Shown: in pieces, positions 36,077 to 42,661 of the stretch
Numbering within the stretch: the first letter of the stretch is position 1
Layout: the number at the start of each line of letters is the position of its first letter
NCBI GenBank assembly: GCA_020635905.1
Contig: JACJYV010000009.1
Location: 62,001 to 126,000, forward strand
Source: Bacteroidia bacterium
Lineage (GTDB): Bacteria; Bacteroidota; Bacteroidia; J057; JADKCL01
DNA length: 64,000 nucleotides
Direction of reading: 5' to 3'
The notes under the pieces: model-generated
The model's database searches: none
What the model was told of the DNA's origin: nothing
The model's input: only the letters and a program-made list of their open reading frames with translations
Made by a program: the position numbers and the translations under genes

Positions 36077-36542
36077 AGCATTTTTTGTATTTTTTGCCAC
36101 TGCCGCAGGGACAATCGTCGTTGCGGCCCACCGGAGCTTTGGAGTAGGAGGGAATGGTCCAGGAGGCGTACATCCACTTGCCATTTACCTGATTGAATAC
36201 AGACCGTTCGTGCAGACATTGCAGCTTGCCTTTGTCCTTGTACCAGGCTTTGAATTCGACCACTCCATCCGTGTCTGCGGGGGAGCCTTTTTCGGTATGG
36301 AGAATCTCGAGGCGTTTCCATTCGATCGATTCGGCCCAGGCTTTGGTGCGCACCGGATCGTCGATCCAGGTGGGGCCGGGAAGGGCTGTGCTCATGAGGT
36401 AGGGAACGTCGGCGCGGGTGTAGGCGGTGTAGCGCGAGCGCATGACTGCTTCCGCCGTAGGCGGAAGTGATTTTCCACTGAGGTAAGGGCCACAACAGGC
36501 CTCAAAACTCTTTTGGCTGCCGCAGGGACACAGGTTTTCCAT
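36066..36542 (-). CDS. ychJ: YchJ-family SEC-C motif protein
   Basis: 158 residues. It starts with a SEC-C zinc motif, CPCGSQKSFEACCGPYLSG, and ends with a second, CPCGSGKKYKKCC, as in the YchJ (UPF0225) family. A middle TAEAVMRSRYTAYTRADVPYLMST is also characteristic. Its role is unknown; the SEC-C ends bind zinc and in SecA bind SecB or the ribosome. It overlaps the hrpB GTG, so the two are probably translationally coupled. Confidence 0.9.
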   Translation of the reverse strand: MENLCPCGSQKSFEACCGPYLSGKSLPPTAEAVMRSRYTAYTRADVPYLMSTALPGPTWIDDPVRTKAWAESIEWKRLEILHTEKGSPADTDGVVEFKAWYKDKGKLQCLHERSVFNQVNGKWMYASWTIPSYSKAPVGRNDDCPCGSGKKYKKCCGA

Positions 36543-36551
36543 CCTGCAATT

Positions 36552-36905
36552 TTACCTTTTTTTATTCACCCACCAAAACAGCAATCCACCCAAAACATAA
36601 GCCAGCACGTCCCACCAGTCGCGGGTGAAACGGTCGGTCAGGGCGGGAAAAAGTCCCTCGAAAAGGAGGCTGAAGAGGATCCAACCCACCAAAAGGTGGT
36701 GCCAGGTAAATACAAACTCCCGGCGGCGGGGGTCGCTCAGGCGGATGACATACTGGGCAAAGGGCATTACTACGGGCATGAGCAGGAAATCCGCACCATA
36801 ATCAGAAAGAAAGGGGATGGGATGATGGGTTTTTTTGAGGATGAAAAGGACGAGGTATATTCCCAGGGAGACAAGAAACAGGGGATGACTGAGGGGGGAT
36901 TTCAT
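36552..36905 (-). CDS. Small membrane protein of the Bacteroidota 'citrate transporter-like' type
   Basis: 117 residues with three to four hydrophobic helices (PLFLVSLGIYLVLFIL, GADFLLMPVVMPFAQYVI, HHLLVGWILFSLLFEGLFP, DVLAYVLGGLLFWWV). The GADFLLMPV and DWWDVLAYVLGG blocks resemble short proteins often annotated, without good evidence, as magnesium-citrate secondary transporters. Its ATG overlaps the stop of the zinc-ribbon gene upstream by 4 bases. Confidence 0.6.
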   Translation of the reverse strand: MKSPLSHPLFLVSLGIYLVLFILKKTHHPIPFLSDYGADFLLMPVVMPFAQYVIRLSDPRRREFVFTWHHLLVGWILFSLLFEGLFPALTDRFTRDWWDVLAYVLGGLLFWWVNKKR

Positions 36906-37183
36906 CCCGCCAGCCAAAAAATCACCCAGGCAATGAAGGAAACAATCGCCATGTAAATGGTGTAAATGAATCGCCCAACCCGTAGAAAAAATTTGGCAAC
37001 CGGGGTCTTTGCTTCAAAGGCAGCTACTTCCGCGGCTATGGCTTCACTTTTGGCCACCTCTTTTTGTTCGATTTCCCGCTCATGGTGATCCAGAAAATCA
37101 CCGCAGTGCTGGCAAAATTTGGGTTTGCCGAAGTTCCATTCTCCACAGGAATCGCATTTTCGCTTGGTATTCTGGCTGGACAT
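36902..37183 (-). CDS. Zinc-ribbon protein with C-terminal membrane helix
   Basis: 93 residues. CDSCGEWNFGKPKFCQHCGDF is a four-Cys zinc ribbon. A Glu/Ala-rich helix follows (EREIEQKEVAKSEAIAAEVAAFE), then a single C-terminal transmembrane helix (YTIYMAIVSFIAWVIFWLAG). This suggests a tail-anchored regulator or adaptor. A TAACTTTC box (minus strand, 37202-37209), 18 bases before the ATG, is a possible -7 element. It is coupled to the downstream gene by an ATGA overlap. Confidence 0.7.
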   Translation of the reverse strand: MSSQNTKRKCDSCGEWNFGKPKFCQHCGDFLDHHEREIEQKEVAKSEAIAAEVAAFEAKTPVAKFFLRVGRFIYTIYMAIVSFIAWVIFWLAG

Positions 37184-37344
37184 GGTGTTTAAAGTTGCGC
37201 CGAAAGTTACAAAAATGTTGGAATCATGTATGTGTATTTTTTGAGGATTGTGATCTGAAACACTAAGATTTTAGCCATGCCGGACAAAGTGAATTTGAGT
37301 CACGATAACTACCTGGTTCACAGTGACAAACCTTGTTTTTTATC

Positions 37345-37379
37345 AGCTGATGGCCGAAAGCTGACTGCTGAAAGCTCTT
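37345..37379. repeat. Heptamer array, five units of the AGCTGAA type
   Basis: Units AGCTGAT, GGCCGAA, AGCTGAC, TGCTGAA, AGCTCTT, in 7-base register with alternation. It lies just 3' of the terminator of the neighbouring minus-strand gene. Confidence 0.75.
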
Positions 37380-37383
37380 TAAT

Positions 37384-37408
37384 AAAAAAAGGCGGAATTG
37401 CTTCCGCC
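37384..37408 (-). terminator. Intrinsic terminator
   Basis: Perfect stem GGCGGAA/TTCCGCC with loop TTGC or GCAA, followed on the minus strand by seven T. It is about 50 bases beyond the stop of the secreted small protein gene. Confidence 0.85.
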
Positions 37409-37456
37409 GGTGTTAATAGAGTATGAAAAGATTGGATGGAAATACTGTTTTTCAGC

Positions 37457-37825
37457 TCAGCAGAGATTTTTCTGGATCCACAACCTGATGGGACGGACCG
37501 ATTTACCCTGGGCCAGGTTGAGGGATTGATTCAGAGAATCAACCCTTTGATATGCGGCAGAATCAGAGGCCGCCAGATTTCCTGACTGTCCGGATATGAA
37601 TTGGGCAGAGGAATCTGCAATGAGGGAATCAACCCGGGCCAGTGCCTGGCCCGTGATGGCTGAATCCTGCTGGGCCATGGCCAGAGAGTCAGAAGGCATA
37701 GGCTGGTACAGACTGTCTGACTGTATTTCGGCAAAGGAAGGAGCCTGGGTGCTTTGGCTGATGTCTGAGGCGAATATGATCAGGGCAATCAGCAGGGCGG
37801 GGAGGATGTTCAGTAACGTTTTCAT
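37457..37825 (-). CDS. Small secreted Ser/Gln/Ala-rich protein
   Basis: 122 residues with a signal peptide (TLLNILPALLIALIIFASDI). The mature part consists of repeated QxDSLxxxxxDS-like units (IQSDSLYQPMPSDSLAMAQQDSAITG..., ARVDSLIADSSAQ, QRVDSLNQSLNLA), low complexity and helical. It ends in IRLWIQKNLC. No domain is recognised. ATG 37825 is chosen because the longer frame adds a non-signal extension. Confidence 0.55.
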   Translation of the reverse strand: MKTLLNILPALLIALIIFASDISQSTQAPSFAEIQSDSLYQPMPSDSLAMAQQDSAITGQALARVDSLIADSSAQFISGQSGNLAASDSAAYQRVDSLNQSLNLAQGKSVRPIRLWIQKNLC

Positions 37826-38015
37826 GGGTCTGGTGTTTGGGTTTCTTTTGATTAATATTTCAAAGAAACGGATTCCCCTGACCAAAGATTAGCAGCCTGG
37901 TTGCGATGATTGTCAGGTTTGGCAGGATTTCAGACCTCGGGTAAGGGGTGGCAAGGGTCAAGGGTTGATTTTTGTAATCCTGGTTGCATTTACTGTAACA
38001 TCCGGGATAATCCCA

Positions 38016-38051
38016 CAAAAAAAATCCCCCGAATTCCGCAGATTCCGGGGG
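38016..38051 (-). terminator. Intrinsic terminator
   Basis: The stem CCCCCG/CGGGGG (with flanking wobble pairs) is followed on the minus strand by a run of eight T. It lies 20 bases after the stop of the thioredoxin-family gene. Confidence 0.8.
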
Positions 38052-38071
38052 TTAAAAGGGGCGAGGTTTTT

Positions 38072-39253
38072 TTACTTTCGGGCCAGTTCCAGTAACTCAG
38101 AGATCATTTTTTCCGTTTCTGCCACTTCATCTCCTTCCTCTGACGCGCCGAGGGCCAAACGGGCGTATTTCAGGGCCTCTTCGTAACTTCCCTCCAATTT
38201 GAGGATATAGGCTTTGGTGTCGAGATTATAGAAATTGGATTCGAGGTCAATGGATTTATTCACCCATTTCATGGCCTGGGCCCGTTTTGCAGGTTGGTCA
38301 GGATATTTTTGGGCATAATTCCAGGCATTTTCGTTCAGCATTTCCCAATCCCGGCAATGATTATCGAGGTACTCAGCAAGGTAAAGGGGCTCCAGTAAAG
38401 AATCATTGGCGTAATAACACAGTTTCAGCATGGCTCCCACCTCGGCAATTTCAGTTTCGTTGAAGTGGAGTTCGGCCAGACGGGGCAACAGAGAATCATA
38501 ACGGACACTGTCCTGGTTGTATCCGATTTTGCGGGCCCAGTGAATGGCCATCCGCATGCAGTGTTTGTCGTAATTTCCCTGAGCAGCTTCCCGGAACAGA
38601 TCTTCGTTGTCACGGATCATCTGGAAAGTCGGGGAGGTGAAATCGAATTCAATCATGGTCAACATCGCCCAGTTTTCGGGGGTCGCAAGTTGCTGCGGGG
38701 TGCGTGAATTTCGGTAAGCTATGAAAGGTTCCTCGTAATCAATGAAGGCCCTGATGCAGGCATTGGTGTATTTGAATAGGAATTCGGGGTCGCGGTCCCC
38801 TTTTTCAAACCGTTCGGCCAAGGTCATCAACTGAGTTTCCGGGTTCAGAGCGTCGCGGCCCAGGCCGATCAGTCCTTCGGCGGGACGCATCCCGGCAGAG
38901 CGGTGGACCAGCTTCCCTTTGCTGTCAAAAAAGAGGAGAGTAGGGTAGGCATTCACGTCCCAAAGTTTGGCATATTTCAGCCCTTCGCCCTTCTCCATGT
39001 CCATCTTGAGCGATACAAATTGAGGATTGAAAAACTCACCAGCCTGCGGGTCGGGAAAAACCTCGGCACTCATCCATTTGCAAGGTCCGCACCACTCCGT
39101 ATAGGCATCCACCATGATGTATTTGTGCTCTTTCTTTGCCTTTTTAAGGGCCTCCTTCCAGGTTCCATGCTCAAATTCGATGCCCTGCGCCATGGAAAAG
39201 GAATGGATCAGACAGATCAGAAAAAGGGTTATGAGGGTTTTGGGGTGCTGCAT
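38072..39253 (-). CDS. Exported thioredoxin-family protein with helical repeat tail
   Basis: 393 residues. A signal peptide (KTLITLFLICLIHSFSMAQ) is followed by a thioredoxin-like domain with the active site WCGPC (Cys55, Cys58), then YPTLLFFDSKGKLV with a cis-Pro loop. The C-terminal ~230 residues are helical with TPR-like units (FNKSIDLE..., YEEALKYARLALGASEEG). The combination suggests a periplasmic thiol reductase or folding factor that also binds a partner. ATG 39253 is used rather than TTG 39265. Confidence 0.8.
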   Translation of the reverse strand: MQHPKTLITLFLICLIHSFSMAQGIEFEHGTWKEALKKAKKEHKYIMVDAYTEWCGPCKWMSAEVFPDPQAGEFFNPQFVSLKMDMEKGEGLKYAKLWDVNAYPTLLFFDSKGKLVHRSAGMRPAEGLIGLGRDALNPETQLMTLAERFEKGDRDPEFLFKYTNACIRAFIDYEEPFIAYRNSRTPQQLATPENWAMLTMIEFDFTSPTFQMIRDNEDLFREAAQGNYDKHCMRMAIHWARKIGYNQDSVRYDSLLPRLAELHFNETEIAEVGAMLKLCYYANDSLLEPLYLAEYLDNHCRDWEMLNENAWNYAQKYPDQPAKRAQAMKWVNKSIDLESNFYNLDTKAYILKLEGSYEEALKYARLALGASEEGDEVAETEKMISELLELARK

Positions 39254-39357
39254 AATGGTTTTCAATTTGGATGATTCGGGTTTGGGTTATCCAAGCTAAA
39301 GTCTGCTTGAATCAGCAAGGGGTTGCACATTTGGCTGTGATGGGGTAAAATAATTTT

Positions 39358-40818
39358 TCAGGCCGTGGCCTGCTGGGAGGACTGGGGAATGAGGATGGAA
39401 AATGTGGTGCCAATGCCGGGAGTGGACTGGCACTGAATGCTGCCTCTGAGCTTTTCGATGGTTTTGCTGGTCACGTACAATCCCAAACCCGATCCAAACG
39501 CCTGGTGAGTGGCCCGGAAAAACAGGTCGTAAATACGGGCCTGATCCTCCGCGGTCATGCCAATGCCATTATCCAGAATGCGAATCTCAAAAGCCTTTGG
39601 CTTTTTGTCGAGTTCCACCTTGATCCAGCGGTCTTCCTTGGAATAATCATGGTATTTGACCGCGTTGGAAAGGAGATTTTTGAGAATGATGCGCAGCCGA
39701 ACAGGGTCGGAAAACAGGGTGGAAAAGGTGGGTTGAGGCAATTCCAGACGCACATTTTTGAAGCGTTCAAGACTGCGGATTTCGCCAATGACTTCTTCCA
39801 GCAGTTCGTGAAAGTGGATTTGCTTGTGGCCCACTTCCAGGTTTTGGTTTTGGGAAAATTCGGCCAGATTGCGCACATAATGCTGCATCTTCTCCAGGCT
39901 CTTGCTCAACAGGGTCAGGTACTTCCGGGGCGCGCCCTGCACGTCTTCCATTTCCAGAATATTGAGCAATCCTCGCATGGAATCCATGGGGGCTTTGAGG
40001 TCGTGGGAAGCGCTGTAGATGAATTTGTCCATCTCAAACTGACTGGTAATCAGCTCGTTGATGCGATTGGTGGCTTCCGTGATGTCGCGGTAAAATAATA
40101 CCCGGCCCAGCACCTTGTCCCCAGCCCGTAAAGTCTCAGTGAAGCGCTCCACAATCTTTCCATTCAGAAATTCAATCAGACTGTACTTTTCCAGATCAGG
40201 ATTGCGGATCAGGTCGTAAATCTCTCCACGAAACCGTTCAGTATCTGTCAGTTGTGAAACGCTGTATTCAATGACCTTTTGGGGAGATTCATTGCGCAGA
40301 AAGTCTTCTGTAAGTTTAAACAGGTCCAGATAAACCTGGTTGAAGCCAATCACTTTTTGCGAATCACTGACGATCAGGATTCCATCCTGAGATTTTTGAA
40401 TCACTGCCTGGCTGATGGCATGGCTTTTTTCCCTGAGGCGGGCGTCCACATCCTCGGGATTCAGGATGCGGGCTGTCCAGTTGCGCCCCAAAAACTGTTC
40501 TCCTGCCCGCAGCGGAAAGCTGGTAATTTTCAGTTGGGAACCATCATTCAGTTGGAAATGGTTTTCTTTTGGCAGGAAAGATTCCGTTTGAATTTCCCGA
40601 AACCAGTCCCTGACCTGATCAGGTTGGGACAAAAGGGGACGAATTCTCCCCAGATGTGCCAGTTCATTTCCCGATTCTGGTTCAGGGGCAAAAAGGTCCG
40701 TCCAGGCCTGGTTTTGATCCAGCAGCTTGCCTTCGGCATCTGTAAGCAGCACAGCTTCCGGACTGGAGTTAAAGAAGGCCCGATGTATTAAGTCCAATTG
40801 AAAATGCGCTTTCTCCAT
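39358..40818 (-). CDS. Soluble PAS-sensor histidine kinase, orphan
   Basis: 486 residues and no transmembrane segment. Two PAS-like domains (~10-105: SPEAVLLTDAEGKLLDQN; ~130-240: SQDGILIVSDSQKVIGFN) precede a HisKA domain with SASHDLKAPM, phosphoacceptor His272. The catalytic part has NLLSNAVKYHD (N box), DNGIGM (G1) and GSGLGLYV (G2). It is a cytoplasmic sensor for a redox, light or small-molecule signal that cannot be named. No response regulator gene is adjacent, so the partner lies elsewhere. Confidence 0.9.
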   Translation of the reverse strand: MEKAHFQLDLIHRAFFNSSPEAVLLTDAEGKLLDQNQAWTDLFAPEPESGNELAHLGRIRPLLSQPDQVRDWFREIQTESFLPKENHFQLNDGSQLKITSFPLRAGEQFLGRNWTARILNPEDVDARLREKSHAISQAVIQKSQDGILIVSDSQKVIGFNQVYLDLFKLTEDFLRNESPQKVIEYSVSQLTDTERFRGEIYDLIRNPDLEKYSLIEFLNGKIVERFTETLRAGDKVLGRVLFYRDITEATNRINELITSQFEMDKFIYSASHDLKAPMDSMRGLLNILEMEDVQGAPRKYLTLLSKSLEKMQHYVRNLAEFSQNQNLEVGHKQIHFHELLEEVIGEIRSLERFKNVRLELPQPTFSTLFSDPVRLRIILKNLLSNAVKYHDYSKEDRWIKVELDKKPKAFEIRILDNGIGMTAEDQARIYDLFFRATHQAFGSGLGLYVTSKTIEKLRGSIQCQSTPGIGTTFSILIPQSSQQATA

Positions 40819-40926
40819 GTTAGCTGGAAATCCCCAAAGTGCTATTAATTTCCATAAATTTCCTGACTTATTTTAATGGGTCGAAGAATTTTTACACTCC
40901 TTTCAGTTGGAATGTAAAAAAGCGGA

Positions 40927-40951
40927 CAAAAAAAGGGCCCCGAAGGGCCCT
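40927..40951 (-). terminator. Intrinsic terminator
   Basis: Perfect stem AGGGCCC / GGGCCCT with a four-base CGAA loop, followed on the minus strand by seven T. It is about 25 bases after the stop of the TlpA-like gene. Confidence 0.9.
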
Positions 40952-40976
40952 GATATTTTAAGGAGAAAGCTTCCGC

Positions 40977-42449
40977 TTATTCTTCTTCATGGATGTCGGT
41001 CGTTTCACCTTCCTTGAGGCTGGCCGGGTCAATTTCGATGCCGCGGATAAAGTGATCCAACATGGCTTTTACCCCTTTGGAATCAATGCGTTTGGCCACG
41101 ATTTTCTTGTCTGCATCCAGCAGATAGACCACGGGGGTGCTGTACACATCGTACCAGTTCTTGAAATCCGTGCGATAGTCCTCGTCAAACACGTTATGCC
41201 AGGTCAGCTTTTGTTCGTTGACAAATTTCTGCAGCTTTTCCTTGTCTCGTTTGATGCAAACCCCGGCGAAGTCCACATTATCTTTCTTGAAATCATTATA
41301 GATCTCAAACATTTTGGGAATTTCCTTTTTACAGTGGCCGCAGTCATAATCATAAAACATCACCACCGTGTATTCGGCATTCAGGCTGTGCAAATACCAT
41401 TTTTCACCGTTCAGGTCATTGAGGGTGAGGCGGGGGAAAGTCTTGCCCAGCAAAAGAGGTTTGATGATGCCCACCCTTTCCTTCATTTTGGCAAGGAAAG
41501 TCGAGTCGGCCCAGCTGCAACGGGGAGTCAGGTAATACCTTTCCGCAAAGTTGACATAGGCGGCATCCATGCCCATGATCTTGGAATTGACATACATGTT
41601 GAAAAGGGTGATCAGACTGAATTTGAACATCTCGTCATTGGGCAGGGTCTTGTCAATGATCATGTTCGATTCCTTGATCACAGAATCGGGGATTTGCAGG
41701 ACCAGATCTTTCATGTAGCGTTTGATCTTGGTTTCAAAGACAGGGGTGCGCAACAGGCGCTCGTCCGTGAAATCCAGTCCGTCGAAGAAATGCTTTTTGA
41801 AATAGAGGTAGCGCCAGGTTTTTTTGCCTGCTTCAGAGGAATCAGCAGGTGCCTCGGGCACGGTGGGATCCTCCATGATTTTGAGCACCTTGGGGAAAAA
41901 GAAATCAGGGTACCCGTCAACGAATTTGGAACGGGCTTTTTGCACCCGTTCATTGAGCACTTCCAGCCTTTTGTCAATGGCCGCGGTGCTGTCCTTATTG
42001 TCTTTCAGTTCGGCTTTGAGATCAGTGAGTTTCTTGGCCCGGTCAGAAAAGGACTTCATTTCTCCCTGGTAATTATAGAAAACCTGATTTTCCTTGGAAC
42101 CCGTGATCTTCATGTTGGCAAATACATCTGCTTTGTCGGTCTCCACAGAGAAGTGTTGTTCTTTGTCCACGATCAACTCAAACCAGGACTTGTCGGGCAA
42201 TACAATCAGGTAAATTCCCCCGGGTAATGCCTCAGTACCTTTGAATTGGAAATTTCCCTTGGCATCCACCACTGTGGTGTCAGAAATGTATTGCTTCTTT
42301 CCATAGTGGTATGCAAGCATGGCCTCACCTTCGGTGATGCCTTTTACTTTGAATTTAAGGTCGTATCCTGCCTTTTGGGCCTGTAAAGAGGGTGCAAAAG
42401 CGAAGGCAAGGAGCAAAAGCGAAAAGAATAAGTAAAAATAGTTCCTCAT
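40977..42449 (-). CDS. Exported TlpA-like thiol-disulfide protein with DUF4369
   Basis: 490 residues. A signal peptide (LFFSLLLLAFAFAPSLQAQ) is followed by a DUF4369-like N-domain (YDLKFKVKGITEGEAMLAYHYGKKQYISDTTVVDAKGNFQF), a helical middle region of the DUF5106 type, and a C-terminal thioredoxin fold with YDCGHCKKE (Cys370, Cys373). It ends in an acidic tail. This is a common Bacteroidota periplasmic redox protein, often linked to cytochrome or metal-enzyme assembly; the exact client is unknown. A promoter matching the consensus lies directly upstream. Confidence 0.85.
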   Translation of the reverse strand: MRNYFYLFFSLLLLAFAFAPSLQAQKAGYDLKFKVKGITEGEAMLAYHYGKKQYISDTTVVDAKGNFQFKGTEALPGGIYLIVLPDKSWFELIVDKEQHFSVETDKADVFANMKITGSKENQVFYNYQGEMKSFSDRAKKLTDLKAELKDNKDSTAAIDKRLEVLNERVQKARSKFVDGYPDFFFPKVLKIMEDPTVPEAPADSSEAGKKTWRYLYFKKHFFDGLDFTDERLLRTPVFETKIKRYMKDLVLQIPDSVIKESNMIIDKTLPNDEMFKFSLITLFNMYVNSKIMGMDAAYVNFAERYYLTPRCSWADSTFLAKMKERVGIIKPLLLGKTFPRLTLNDLNGEKWYLHSLNAEYTVVMFYDYDCGHCKKEIPKMFEIYNDFKKDNVDFAGVCIKRDKEKLQKFVNEQKLTWHNVFDEDYRTDFKNWYDVYSTPVVYLLDADKKIVAKRIDSKGVKAMLDHFIRGIEIDPASLKEGETTDIHEEE

Positions 42450-42475
42450 GCGAATCCTTTTTTCATTTAAAAAAA

Positions 42476-42505
42476 CAAATTTAACCCCTTTTTTGAAGCA
42501 GTCAA
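42476..42505 (-). promoter_or_regulatory. Bacteroidota-type promoter TTG-N19-TAAATTTG
   Basis: On the minus strand a TTG (42505-42503) is followed after exactly 19 bases by TAAATTTG (42483-42476). This fits the -33/-7 consensus (TTTG-N19-TAnnTTTG) of the Bacteroidota primary sigma factor. The TlpA-like ATG lies 27 bases further on. It is the best promoter in the window. Confidence 0.55.
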
Positions 42506-42608
42506 CCCTTTATCAGGGATTCCTGCGGATTCAGGCAAAAACCATGCCCGACCACCGGGAGGTAAACGAATTTTTTTGGTTTTCATTTTACTCCTGCCCG
42601 CTTTACAC

Positions 42609-42638
42609 AAAAAAAGGCCGGACCCGAAGGCCCGACCT
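42609..42638 (-). terminator. Intrinsic terminator with TTCG-type loop
   Basis: A 10-bp stem (two G-U pairs on the minus strand), AGGTCGGGCC / GGTCCGGCCT, closed by TTCG and followed by seven T. It ends the SprB-repeat gene. Confidence 0.85.
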
Positions 42639-42661
42639 TTACCAAGGTTCTTTTCTGAAGG

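Noticed and set aside
36077..36184. N-terminal extension of HrpB by 36 residues beyond the GTG at 36076.
   Set aside because: The extension lies in the ychJ gene in another frame and is not HrpB-like; the GTG at 36076 gives a normal-length HrpB.
39358..40818. A response regulator partner for the histidine kinase.
   Set aside because: Neither neighbour has a receiver or output domain, so the kinase is recorded as an orphan.
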